Positions 34,989 to 46,936 of a stretch of 64,000 nucleotides of DNA are shown one piece after another. The stretch spans positions 2,046,001-2,110,000 of the forward strand of contig VJWM01000044.1 in NCBI GenBank assembly GCA_010909165.1, written 5' to 3'. Source of the DNA: Anthoceros angustus (Eukaryota; Streptophyta; Anthocerotopsida; Anthocerotales; Anthocerotaceae). The position numbers were made by a program, and so were the translations under genes. The notes below the pieces were generated by a model. That model made no database searches. It worked only from the letters and a program-made list of their open reading frames with translations, and was not told where the DNA came from. Numbering within the stretch: the stretch's first letter is position 1; each line of letters begins with the position of its first letter.

Positions 34989-35546
34989 TTTGTTGCTTGG
35001 ACAGTTGCGGTTTGCCAGAGGAACTTGTTGCCTGAACGGTCGCGTTTCGAGGAGGATTTGCTGTGCGGACAGTCGTGTTTTGAGAGGAACCTATTGCTGC
35101 CATAATCGTGATTTTCTTGTCCAGGGTGCCATGTGTGCTTGGGGGGGAATCTTGTACAGGGGAGGAGTGTGTGGTTGTGGTAGGCTAGTGTCCTGATACG
35201 CGCGCATTGCAAGGAAGGTGCTCGACACTTTCTAAACGCTGTGGTTTGGGTGGTTTCCATAACAAGAACGAGACATACAGCAAATCCCTCGATTTCTGAC
35301 AATCATGGGTTGAAGGATATGGGAGTGCGTGCAGATGTCTAGCAGGGGGAGGGGGCGAAGGGACAGCCATGGGAGATCGCCTCCGCTTGTGACTGCAAGA
35401 GATTTGAGGGCTGCGAGGAGAAATCAGTTGAGGGAGGAAAATGCCGTTGCGGCCACACGACGGATTGAAGAGGAAGAAGAGATACGGGCACTTGAGGAAG
35501 AGGCCGCTTTGCTCTTGCAAAGCGGGCGGCGATCAAGATAAGATTG
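34989..35546 (+). mobile_element. Retroelement R2: leader and start of gag, broken by the inverted insertion
   Basis: The gag frame opens at ATG 35,335 (MSSRGRGRR) and runs into an EEEEEIRALEEEAA stretch before it is cut at 35,546-35,548. Its continuation (equivalent of 58,290-58,735, including the minisatellite) is replaced by the inverted 2.73-kb segment. Confidence 0.75.
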
Positions 35547-38279
35547 CCGGACCTGGTTCCAGTCTACCTTACCTAATCGCAAACCAAGAGGTTAGCAGCT
35601 ATGATCGCTGTCGATCTGGTCGGAGTCCGCGTGCGCAGTCCTGCTGCTGGCGCTGTCGCTCCTTGTGGAATCTTCGTGTCCCATACTAATACTCCTAGCC
35701 TCATGGAAGCTCATGGACTGAAACCGTGCGAGCCGCTGGCTCCAGCACCAGCCATGGGCAACCACAGGCACCAGCACTCCAATCGATCGCGATGGATCAT
35801 CACCTCAGGCTCGAAGTTCCAGAGCTGGTAGTCCTGGAACACGGGCACATTGCCCATGCCACTCCGGCCCCAGGGCATTTTCATGGAAAGCTAGGGCCCT
35901 ACACCACAAATGGTCAGCAGCTGGGTTGCGGATTGTCTTTTTGCTGGGCTTCGCAGTCCCAAGTGCATATGTTCACCCTTTTACAAGCTTAACCTCGTTG
36001 CAAGCACCTTCCCCCTTTGTGGTAATCTGCAGACAGCCAAGTTGCGGAGGGGTGCTTTCTGACGATACATACTTGGACCCACTGACGTCCCCTTATGCCA
36101 CTGATGAGGCGCACGCCCAGGGAACAGAAATCGGTTTGTGGAACATTCTCGGGGTGTGTGATTTCCTTGGACATAGTTGTCTTGCTACATCCCTCTGTAT
36201 ACAACACAGGCGGGATGAGAGCCTCAACCGTTCCTAATTATTTTTCAAAAGCAGCCCTCAGCAACGGTATTTATCAAACTGCTTTATCGCTAGGGATAGG
36301 ATTTGGACCCACGCCTCCTTCCCAAGTAGGAACATGGGTCTGGAGCCTCAAACCAGCCGGCCATCGTCTCTTAGTGCAGGCAACTCAGAACTGTACTAGA
36401 ATCCTTTGTATTGGAGTACCCGGTCACTCACCTACAATGTGTTGCACAATCATTGTTGGAAATGAGTAATAAAATGAGGATCGTGGCAAGTGGCCGACGG
36501 GATCGGCCGGTCACGACCACCCACCGCCTATATCGGGTGCAGCCATAGGAACAGAGCGATATACCAGCATAATAAAAGCTGGTACTACCGTACCGCCCTT
36601 CCTTCCCCATGAAGCTCCGACTTGGAGGCCCATCCTGCTTCTGCCAAGGCTCCAACAGCACGCGTGACTCCGTTCCCAGTAGCTTCTGACCGGCTATGGC
36701 TGCTTGTGTGTGCTCAAGTTGGTCCGTACCGGCATTTCAATCCATCTCCTACCTTCGAATTCATTCGTCGAACGGTAGATGTGATTTCTGTGGTCCACTA
36801 GCTGGTGTGTGGCTGCAGCACATTCGACTGACAGCATCGTGCCTCTAGCAGCGGATGAGGAGAAGCAGAGGCTAGCGCCTGTGACTGCATGCAGTTGGCG
36901 TTTGAGCTCTGATATCTGGAATATCTGATGTGATGCATCGCTTTACTTGCCTGCATGTAGGACATCATGGCTGTAATTGCAAATCCACCAAGTCTTCAAT
37001 TACGTAATAGGCTGTGCAGGAGCCACAGAGAGAATTTCAGAAGTGAGATTTTAGCATCCTGATCAACATCCATGTCCGACTGATCAATGTTCTGTTCGGA
37101 ATTCAGAGCATAGCCGCAAGATTGCTGTGTTTGCATCTACCAGCATTTGTTGTTACCTACGTGCTTGCTTTTATCTCCTGTCGCCAGTGGAATTTGATGA
37201 AGCACAATGTGAATTCCCGATGTTCCAAGCACTAGCATCAGCGGCCGCCAAACTTACCATGTACTGCACTTCTACATGTCTGCGGATCAGAGAAGAGGCC
37301 TTGGATAGATTGATGCAAGGCAGAACAACTGTTGTCATTGCGCACCGCCTGTCCACCATCCAGGGCCAATACAATTGCAGTTGTGCAAGATGGAACTATC
37401 ATTGAACAAGGCAGTCCTAAGGAATTGCTTGCAAGGAAAGGAGCATATTGCAAGCTCATCAACCTGCAACAGTCGGGCAACTGATTATACAGTTGCTAAG
37501 GATTTTAACAGGTGAACCATACCGTGAAACTTTATCTCCAGTCAATTTGGCTACTGTCAAGGTCTTTTATTTTGTAGGAACAAAATGGACCCTGAGAGCA
37601 CGTCGGTTTTTGCCTAAAGGCCCACGTAAAGTGTGTTGCAACTGGTTTGTGGGTGGTGTACCGGAGAGGTGCAGAGGAGTTGTGAGCCGTCGGTTGTACT
37701 GGTGAAAACGAGTACTGGACGACCTAAACTATAGTCGAAGTCATTAGCTGCTGCTGGCCGGAAGAGTTCAGAAATTCAAACTTCTTCCGACTTGATTCTA
37801 TAAATAAAATTGTTTGACACACACTTAGTGTTTGTCGGTCTGCAGTAATTGCATCTTGCCCACACAAGAAGCTTTTGGAGGCAAAAAATGGCGCCACGAA
37901 GAACCAAACTGGTTTCAAATAATTTGGTCATAATAATGGTGTGCCTAAGCTACTTTTATCACCCATCACTTTTACGTAAAACATCCACTTCCTTTAGGCA
38001 CCCCATCTAAGTACCGATCTAAGCAGGATGCTTAATAACATCACTTTTACAGAAAAACATCCACTTCCTTTAGGCACCCCATCTAAGTACCGATCTAAGC
38101 GGGATGCTTAATAACGACGTTCTTATAAATGTGTGTCCATGTGGTCTATTTGTGAGAGCTTTGAACTCTCTACCCATATGTAAACCCTCATGTGACATGC
38201 TGCTTATTTGTTCCCTAGGTCATTCACATTTTAAGTCATTAAAATAATATACATTCAGACATATTCACCATTTGTTATG
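35547..38279 (-). repeat. 2.73-kb inverted copy of 29,633-32,361
   Basis: Reverse complement of the end of unit 1 plus the start of unit 2, including the 5S-like pair, the ABCB last exon with the same 2-bp deletion, and the shortened DUF677 remnant. The small open frames I compared are identical in the two arms. The right joint shares CATTTGTTATG (38,269-38,279) with both sources; the left joint shares only CC. Spacer between arms is 3.2 kb. Confidence 0.95.
37291..37484 (+). pseudogene. ABCB last exon in the inverted copy
   Basis: Identical to 30,428-30,621 in reverse orientation, including the 2-bp deletion. Not expressible as an ABC protein. Confidence 0.85.
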
Positions 38280-39672
38280 CACTTTGTAAACTCACGCCTC
38301 TCCTCCTCCAGAATTCGACAGCCAAAGGTCACGCAAGAAGGCGCCACCCTAGTGTAAATACGTCCTGCTCCAATAATTCTATGGTGTCAACAACGTGTTC
38401 GGAGGGTTGGTGAAACTATTGCATGGTTGGGTTTTAAGAAAAGGTAAGGGGTTCTTCGGTAAAAGACTCTCGTTCTTTGAGTCTTTAGCGAACTTTGCCA
38501 TCCTGTAAAACATGCAATCTTGTGTGCACAGGAAGGAGGGGTAAGTAGCAGAGAATTTCACGCATGGTCTGAGGATCTTACATTGCATCTCGATCGAATC
38601 ATTGCTCAACTCTCGAATTTGGGAAACACCTCTAGGGGAGCCACCACATCACAACAATGCTCGAGTCTTTGTGCAAGACATCCTGCATGCAGGGAACGTT
38701 GGTTAATCGGTTTACCTGCAACAGGAGAAGGGAGCGCGAGTGCGTCGAGGACACCTAGACCGAACAGCATCAGTGGAGCCACAGGAGCTGGAGGGTTGTC
38801 CCAACCCCATGTACCGCCAGATGTCAAGTTTGGGAAATGAAGAAGCGACGCGAAAGCCTTTAGCGCACTTTGGAACATGTGTCTCATGCCAACCTGGAGG
38901 ATCTGAGACCGCTTGTGCATTTTCCGGTTATTGAGGGACATGGACAGCGTGGTATAGTCGAACTTATGGTGCCGGCGCCGCAGACTAGAAGGACTTGAAG
39001 GCTTTCTCAACTGCTGGGTGGGCTCGGTTATCTCACCACACCTTGGCAAAACCGAACTCTCCAGAGAAAGAAAAGAGAGTCCCTATTTGACTATGTTGAA
39101 CGATTCTACGGATACTTGGATCGAGTCCGAAGTGTGCACCCGTGACCCTGTGAAACCCTCCCACATCATGATATTCGCAAGAGCAAGCAATCGGATTGGT
39201 TTTGTAAGCGGATTATCGAGAAAATGGAGGTACATTGCGTAGGAACTAAGATGTTGGCCGGAACAATTTAGCAAAGGAGTGGGAATCGGCCGAGTTGGGT
39301 AGAAGGAGGAAGAAGAGAAGAAGCTATAAGAAGAGGAAGGGATTCAGGAGATCCAGTTCTTCTTCTTCCTCTTCCTCGCCTCCCCCATCTTCATCGTCAT
39401 CCTCTGAGAGCGAAGAGAGTAGTACCCAGGAAAGCTCGACGTTAGATGAAGAATCCGAGAAAGCCTATGAACGACGCATGAGAAAAGACTTGGAGAAGGT
39501 CAAGAAACGACAGGAGGAAGTTGAGCGCGCGCTGGAGAAGGAGAGGAAGGAAAGACGGTTCGATGAATGGAGAAGAAACGCCCACCTGCAGGAGGGGAAT
39601 TGCGGACCAAGTGGAAGCTCACCAAGCGATTGATGAATTGGAGGTCAAGGCGAAAGAATCGCACCACGCGGA
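38280..39672 (+). mobile_element. Retroelement segment R2b: gag core and basic/Ser-rich domain
   Basis: Starts inside the equivalent of 58,746. It holds the gag core with the shared TAG (38,986) and, at 39,295-39,633, the best open copy of the post-gag domain. That domain has a Lys/Arg-rich head, a run of nine Ser, PPP, an acidic Ser/Glu stretch and a charged coiled coil (EKVKKRQEEVERALEKERKE). It stops at the fold-back joint GGTCACCTTCA. Confidence 0.8.
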
Positions 39673-39875
39673 GGTCACCTTCATCCCTTTCTCCTTCTTC
39701 CAACCCCGACTCCCACGAGTCTCCAGGAGGCCACGGTGAGTCGTCCTTCACCTTCCTCGCTTGCGTTCCTCCCGCCTCTCGGCGTTTCTCGGATTTCAGT
39801 CTCTCTCCGTTTGGATCTTGTGGTCACTTTGGCCACCAATAGCCCTCGAGGATCCGCACTCATTTCTCCTCCTCC
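39673..39875 (-). repeat. Inverted ~200-bp copy of the 27,580-27,782 type pol-linker
   Basis: Left joint word GGTCACCTTCA (39,673-39,683) occurs in the forward source at 27,003-27,013 and inverted at 27,772-27,782. Right joint word TCTCCTCCTCC (39,865-39,875) occurs inverted at 27,580-27,590 and forward at 58,767-58,777. Confidence 0.9.
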
Positions 39876-41083
39876 GAAGACTGACCAAAGGTCACAAGAA
39901 GGCGCCACCCTAGTGACGTCCGTAATAATTCTATGGCTGTATCAACAACGGTCCGGAGGGCTACGTGGCTGGAAACTATTGCATGGTTGGGTTGTGGAAG
40001 AAAAGGTGGGGGTTCGTCGGTAAAAGACTCTCGTTCTTTGAGTCTTTAGCGAACTTTGCCATCCCTGCGTAAAACATGCAATCTTGTGCGGAAGGAGGGT
40101 AAGTAGCGAGAATTTCACGCATAGTGAGGATCTTACATTGCATCTCGATGAATCATTGCTCAACTCTCGAATTTGGGAAACACCTCTGGGAGCCACCACA
40201 TCACAACAATGCTCGAGTCTTTGTGCAAGACATCCCGCATGCGGGGAGCGTTGGTTAATCGGTTTACACCAGCAGGAGAAGGGAGTGAGTCGTCGAGGAC
40301 ACCTAGACCCGAAACGACATCTGGAGCCACAGGAGCTGGAGGTTGTCCCAACCCCATGACCGCCAGTATGTCAAGTTTGGGAAATGAAGAAGCGCCGATA
40401 TGCGAAAGCCAGCGCACTTTGGAATAATGTGTCTCATGCCAATGGAGGATCGGGGACACGTTGTGCATTTTCCAAGGTTATTGAGGGACATGACGCGATG
40501 GTATAGTCGAACTTATGGTGCGGTCGCCGCAGATTAGAAGGACTTGAAGGCACCTCTCAGCCGTTTCGTGGGCTCGGTTATGCTCACCACACCTTATGGC
40601 AAAGCGAGAACTCTCGTAGAAAGAAAAGAGAGTCCCTATTTGACTATGTTGAGCGATTCTACGGATACTTGGATCGAGTCCAAGTGGCACCCGTGACCCG
40701 AAACCCTCCCACATCATGATATTCGGTAAGAGCAAACGGATTGGTTTTGTAAGCGGTTATCGAGAAAATGGAGGTACATTGCGGCGAGGAACTAAGATGT
40801 TGCTTGAACAATAATTCGTTTAGCAAAGGAGTGGAATCGGCAGTTGGGTAGAAGGAGGAAGAAGAGAAGAAGCTATAAGAAGGAAGGGATTCGGAGATCC
40901 GGTTCTTCTTCTTCCTCTTCCTCGCCTCCCCATCTTCATCGTCATCCTCGAGAAGCGAAGAGTAGTACCGGAAAGCTCGGCGTTAGATGAAGAATCCGAG
41001 AAAGCCTATGCTGAGCAGCGCATGAGAAAAGACTTGGAGAAGGTCAAGAAGCAGCGGGGGAGGAAGTTGGCCTTGTGGAGAGA
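39876..41083 (+). mobile_element. Retroelement segment R3a: second copy of gag core
   Basis: Another forward pass over the equivalent of 58,778-60,030, more decayed, with the shared TAG at 40,535 and a shortened basic/Ser-rich domain. Stops at the GAGGAAGGAA joint. Confidence 0.8.
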
Positions 41084-41827
41084 GAGGAAGGAAGAAGCGG
41101 ATCTCACAATCCCTTCCTCTTCTTATAGCTTCTTCTCTTCTTCCTCCTTCTACCCAACTCGGCCGATTCCCACTCCTTTGCTAATTTATTATTCCGGCCA
41201 ACATCTTAGTTCCTACGCAATGTACCTCCATTTTTCTCGATAATCCGCTTACAAACCAATCCAAGGCTTGCTCTTGCGAATATCATGATGTGGGAGGGTT
41301 TCACAGGGTCACGGGTGCACACTCGGGACTCGATCCAAGTATCCGTAGAATCGTTCAACATAGTCAAATAGGGACTCTCTTTTCTTTCACGGAGAGTTCT
41401 CGGTTTTGCCAAGGTGTGGTGAGCATAAGCCCAGCCAACGGTTGAGAAAGGCGCCTTCAAGTCCTTCTAGTGGCGCCGGCACCATAAGTTCGACTATACC
41501 ACTTGCTGTCCATGTCCCTCAATAACCTGTGGAAAATGCAAATGCACAAGCAGTCACCATATCCTCCAGTTGGCATGAGACACATGTTCCAAAGTGCATA
41601 AAGGCTTTGATCGTGCGCTTCTTCATTTCCCCAAACTTGACATCTTGGTGGTGTGGGGTTGGGACAACCTCTCAGCCTGTGGCTCCATGTCTTGTCGGTC
41701 TAGGTGTCCTCGGCGACTCGCGCTCCCTTCTCTGCAGTAAACCGATTAACGTTCCGCATGCAGGATGTCTTACAAAGACTCGAGCATTGTTGTGATGTGG
41801 TGGCTCCCCTAGAGGTGTTTCCCAAAT
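41084..41827 (-). repeat. Left arm of a long near-perfect palindrome (inverted gag core)
   Basis: Reverse complement of 25,970-26,713. The joint word GAGGAAGGAA (41,084-41,093) occurs forward at 26,871-26,880 and inverted at 26,704-26,713. The arm ends in CCCAAAT and is followed after five bases by its mirror image. Confidence 0.92.
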
Positions 41828-41832
41828 CTCGA

Positions 41833-44209
41833 ATTTGGGAAACACCTCTAGGGGAGCCACCACATCACAACAATGCTCGAGTCTTTGTAAGACATCCGCA
41901 TGCGAGGCGTTGGTTAATCGGTTTACAGCAGCAGGAGAAGGGAGCGCGAGTCGCCGAGGACACCTAGACCCGAGACATCGATTGGAGCCACAGGAGCTGG
42001 AGGGTTGTCCCAACCCCACAGCCGCCAACAGTATGTCAAGTTTGGGGAAATGAAGAAGCGCGACGATGCGAAAGCCTTTGTGCGCACTTTGGAACATGTG
42101 TCTCATGCCAATCTGGAGGATACGGTAGCTGACCGTTTGTGCATTTTCCCTGGGTTATTGAGGGGACATGGACAGCAGTGGTATAGTCGAACTTATGGTG
42201 CCAGTGCGCCAGCAGACTAGAAGGACTTGAAGGCAGCCTTTCTCAACCGTTTTCGTGGGCTCAGTTATGCTCACCACACCTTGGCAAAACTGAGAACTCT
42301 CCGTAGAAAGAAAAGAGAGTCCCTATTTGACTATGTTGAACGATTCTACGGATACTTGGATCGAGTCCCGAAGTGTGCACCCGTGACCCCAGGAAACCCT
42401 CCCACATCATGATATTCGCAAGAGCAAGCACTGGATTGGTTTGTAAGCGGATTATCGAGAAAATGGAGGTACATTGCGAGGAACTAAGATGTTGGCCGGA
42501 ACAATAATTGTTTAGCAAAGGAGTGGGAATCGGCCGAGTTGGGTAGAAGGAGGAAGAAGAGAAGAAGCTATAAGAAGAGGAAGGGATTGTGAGATCCGCT
42601 TCTTCTTCCTCTTCCTCGCCTCCCCATCTTCATCGTCATCCTCCGAGAGCGAAGAGAGTAGTACCAGAAAGCTCGACGTTAGATGAAGAATCCGAGAAAG
42701 CCTATGAACGACGCATGAGAAAAGACTTGGAGAAGGTCAAGAAACGACAGGAGGAAGTTGAGCGCGCGCTGGAGAAGGAGAGGAAGGAAAGACGGTTCGA
42801 TGAATGGAGAAGGGGGAAACGTCCACTGCAGGAGGGGGAATTGCGGACCAAGTGGAAGCTCTGACCAAGCGATTGTGGTGGAGGTCAAGGCGAAAGAATC
42901 GACCACGGAGGTCACCTTCACCTGCAAGGCAGTTGGTGTATTGCTCAATCATCATCAATCCGGACACACCAACAAGGGAGTGTATTCGAGCACCATGCCA
43001 TCGTGAATTACCATGTGGAGAGTATCATGCTTGGCGATTACTGGTACGTAGATGAGGCTTATCAAGTGTAGGCAGTCATTGGGAGTCGGCCGCCTCAGTC
43101 GATGAGGGTGACTTACCAGCCCGCCACACCGTCAGCTGTGAGGTATGGGTCGCGACCTACCTCACCGGGACCATGGAGGCCAGAACCTTCTCAGAGGCCG
43201 ATGACGATTCCACCAAGCTGCTGCTACAATTGCGGGACGCCTGGTCACTATTCGAACAATTGCCCAAAACCACAGAGATAGATGGGGTATGTGCCTTTTT
43301 GTCAAGTGTGCAAGGAGCTAGGCCACAAGGTTGGTACTCTGAGGTGTTCAAGAGTGACCGGGTTAGTGCCAACCCGTCCAGGAGTGCGATTCACGGAGCC
43401 TACAGTAGAGGGGACGCCGCCCAATCCCGAAACCGCCATCACCGTAACGACAACACCGGTTTTAAAGATGGAAGCAGAGTTCAATTTCCTTGATGAATCC
43501 AGTGTGTATTCCGGGATTGTGGAGGAAGGATATGAGGGAGAAATGAGTGCGGATCCGGACGAGGGGCTATTGGTGGCCAAAGTGACCACAAGATCCAAAC
43601 GGCAAGAGAGAGACCTGAAATCTGAGAAACGCCGAGAGCGGGAGGAACGCAAGCGGAGGAAGGTGAAGGACGACTCACCGTGGCCTCCGGAGACTCGTGG
43701 GAGTCGGGGGTTGGAAGAAGGAGAAAGGGATGAAGGTGACCAGGAGCAACCTATGGCGGTAGGTAGTCTCGTAGTGGCATTACGTTTAAGTCACGCAGAG
43801 TAGGGCCAGCAAAAGTATCCTTTGTGTCATGGAGCAAGGCACCCTACGAGGGGGATTGGAGCTTCCATCTGATGGGTACACCTCAGGGGGTACATGGGTG
43901 AGCTCCTCGGGTAGTGATCGTGCCTATAGAGGACCCCCAGTTGAGGAGATGGAAATAAAACCCGAGTTGTTGTATAGGTACCTATCTGCAAGTAGAAGTT
44001 GTTGTAGAGGAGGATTCGAATCGACTTCAAGGAGGTCAACACTCCCGTGAGGATCAAGCAATACCAACTGAATCCCAAGTATTCTATGGTCATCAAAGAT
44101 CAGTTGGATCAATACTTGGAAGCCGGAGTGATCTATCCGTGTTTACCAATGAGTGGGTCTGATTGTGATTGTGCCCAAGAGACAACAGGGGAAGGTACGG
44201 GTGTGCTAA
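41833..44209 (+). mobile_element. Retroelement R3: most readable gag core through truncated RT
   Basis: The gag core is best preserved here (about 42,040-42,400): HVSHANLEDTVADRL, LRGHGQQWYSRTYGA, then TAG at 42,218, then RESLFDYVERFYGYLDRVP, a Retrotrans_gag pattern. The basic/Ser-rich domain (42,540-42,800) follows. Three CCHC-like knuckle remnants lie at 42,930-42,990 and 43,220-43,345. A charged linker is open at 43,282-43,803. The RT start reads IKQYQLNPKYSMVIKDQLDQ and ends in TAA at 44,207. No protease, RNase H or integrase is present. Confidence 0.8.
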
Positions 44210-45815
44210 GTACAATTTTGCAAGAAATCAAACTTGCATTTTGCAAAAGAAAAATGATTTCTTGACACCTTTTTCCATCACATTGCCTCATCACAAGCTA
44301 TCTATCCTTGTGCAGCTCATAGTGATACAATATTCCATTCTCTAGATATCACAAGTTTCATGTAATATGGAATTTTTAAAAAATGGATAATTTGGTCATG
44401 GTTATCGTCATTAATCTATCTCTTTTATAAGAGTTTTTACATCTTTTCTCTTTCATGTGTAATGCATCATCCTTCTAAAAAGTGTCCAATTTGGTGCCCT
44501 TCAAAGCCTTGTCACGGCATTTTGTTCATGAAGAACCCATGAGAAATTAGCCTTGAGTTTACGGTAGGTACAAGCTTGGTTCTATTTAGTTTTCTACCGA
44601 CTGTATTGAGAGGGCACTATAGTCCCATGTAGCCTACTTGTAGGAAACCCATTGCACGGCGAAATTTCCAAACTAGTTGTCCATTTTTCTGGTACGACTA
44701 GGTGGTATACTATACTTGTTGGGGCTTATATGGGTAGACATTATTCATGTCATAATTAGAAGCCATCTAGAGCTAATTGGCATAGGCCTCATAGTGGTAT
44801 TGGTAAAATTTCCGGCCTAGCTGGCACCGGTTGCTCAGTTGGGCAAAACCTGCATTGCCAAGTCCTCTCAGGATGGTGCCATGGGTTCTAGTAGCGAACA
44901 TGGGGAACAAATCGTCAGGTTTATTCATCGTTGGGGTTTGGTTCACTTTCAAAAAGGAAACAAGGCATATTTTGAAGGGTAACTTTGATGTATAGAATAT
45001 TGCATGAACATGTTGTCCCATGCATTCTTGTAGAAACAAATTTAATAGGTGCTATGGTAAAATATTTTTCAAATTGTGAAAATATAAGTTTCAAGGCTTG
45101 TTTTGAAGGCCTAACCCATATGAGCTTAACCCATGAAGGTCTTGAAGGGGCTGGTTCGGATAAACCCTTTGCATGCCACACGAGTTCATCATGAAACTCA
45201 CTTTATCTAGAAATTGCCTTTCCATCCGAAATAGCCATCAACTTATGGATCTAGGTCAAAGAGGTTTATAATACACTATAAGAACTCGAGCAAGATAGTC
45301 TATAACGGTCGTAAGAATCATGTAGATTAGGGATTAAATGCTTTAGCAATGTGCTCCATCTTTTAAAACTCATAACATAAGCTAGGATTTCTAAGATTGG
45401 AGGTTTTTGCCATGCATGCACCTAGTGTATGAAACTATAAGGACCAAGTTGCAATACCGCTTGAATTGGGAGAAGGTAAATACTTAAAAACATAGTAATC
45501 TAAGATTCCTAAGATTGGAGGGTTTTGCTATGTATACACCTCATGTATTTTTGAATATATAGACCTTATTATTGCAAGAATACACCATAGTGAAAATATG
45601 CTGTAATTAAAAAATATAGCATACCTTTTTGCATGGCCATAACAAATGGTGAATATGTCGAATGTATATTATTTTAATGACTTAAAATGTGAATGACCTA
45701 GGAACAAATAAGGGCAGCATGTCACATGAGGCGGTTTACATATGGGTAGAGAGTTCAAAGCTCTCACAAATAGACCACATGGACACATGGACACACATTT
45801 ATAAGAACGTCGTTA
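44210..45815. other. AT-rich tract after truncated RT (unit 2)
   Basis: Copy of 28,226-29,796 with small indels. No gene recognised. Confidence 0.55.
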
Positions 45816-45970
45816 TTAAGCATCCTGCGCTTAGATCGGTACTTAGATGGGGTGCCTAAAGGAAGTGGATGTTTTTCTGTAAAAGTGATGTTATTAAGCA
45901 TCCTGCGCTTAGATCGGTACTTAGATGGGGTGCCTAAAGGAAGTGGATGTTTTACGTAAAAGTGATGGGT
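45816..45970 (+). repeat. Two tandem 5S-like units (unit 2)
   Basis: Same pair as 29,797-29,949, here with the fuller GCGCTTAGATCGG word. Confidence 0.4.
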
Positions 45971-46059
45971 GATAAAAGTAGCTTAGGCACACCATTATTA
46001 TGACCAAATTATTTCGGAAACCAGTTTGGTTCTTCGTGGCCGCCATTTTTGCCTCCAAA

Positions 46060-46861
46060 AGCTTCTTGTCCAGCTTCTTCTTCTTGCGTTGGAGCTTCGT
46101 CTGCATATCCACATGCTGCCTGTAAACCGCCTGGAACTGCTGATAGAATTCCTCCGGAAACGGGTTGGCAGCCTGCACCATCGACGGCCCGACCATGGCA
46201 ATCGCAAGGGATGTGTCAGTGAGGGTTGGCAAAGGAACTTACAGCAGAACTGCGCATTCAATGCAGCATCGAGTGACGTTCTCACCTGCATGAAGTTGCT
46301 GAGCTCCTTCAGCACACGGTCGCATTGCTCTTTGGTAGGGTCACCGGATTCCGGCATCGTTGATGGCCACCTGAATAATCATCTGGTTGTCCCGGGCTTG
46401 CTTGATGCACTTGTCCAAAACGTGGCAGAAATCCAGCACAGCCAGGCTGCTGTCGAAGTACTCTGTCACCAGCTTAAGGAGGTGCTTGTCCGCCCATACG
46501 TCCTCCTTGTACTCCAGGATAACCTTCATAACCTCCTGATCAACCTCCAGAAGTGTGGTGACATCCTTCAATGACTCGAAAGTCAGGCCTGTGGAATCCG
46601 CTCCTCTCGCCACCGAATTGATGGCGTTTCCTGTCCGATTCCTCAGCTCTTCATCGAAGTTCTTGACGTCAGGATCGTCATGGCACTGCTCTTCGAACTC
46701 TGACAGATCAAGAGGAGCACATCGCTTCTCTTCCTTTTTGCTCAACGTTTTCCCCATCCTTTAGGGACTAGACCAAATGTGCCAGTTGGTAAAACCAGGA
46801 GCTATACCAAACTCAGCCCGTCAGAAGAGATACATGACCGCAACTTTGCAACACAAACACT
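46060..46861 (-). pseudogene. Patch A1: DUF677 locus A piece (copy of 14,475-15,281)
   Basis: It contains exon 1 and intron intact in outline (MGKTLSK start at 46,757, donor and acceptor preserved) and the first 37 codons of exon 2. It has small indels, including two bases lost in exon 1 near 46,358 and a compensated pair near 46,713-46,737. The gene body ends abruptly at the joint AGCTTCTTGT (46,060-46,069), so the membrane segment and C-terminus are missing. Right joint word: ACAAACACT. Confidence 0.9.
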
Positions 46862-46936
46862 AAGTGTGTGTCAAACAATTTTATTTATAGAATCAAGTCG
46901 GAAGAAGTTTGAATTTCTGAACTCTTCCGGCCAGCA
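46853..46936. repeat. Patch B1: ABCB-flank piece (copy of 30,077-30,160)
   Basis: An 84-bp piece between the joints ACAAACACT and CGGCCAGCA. Confidence 0.9.

Noticed and set aside
41704-41967. 87-codon plus-strand frame across the palindrome centre
   Set aside because: A by-product of joining inverted gag copies; the peptide is a mirror-image frame of the same DNA.
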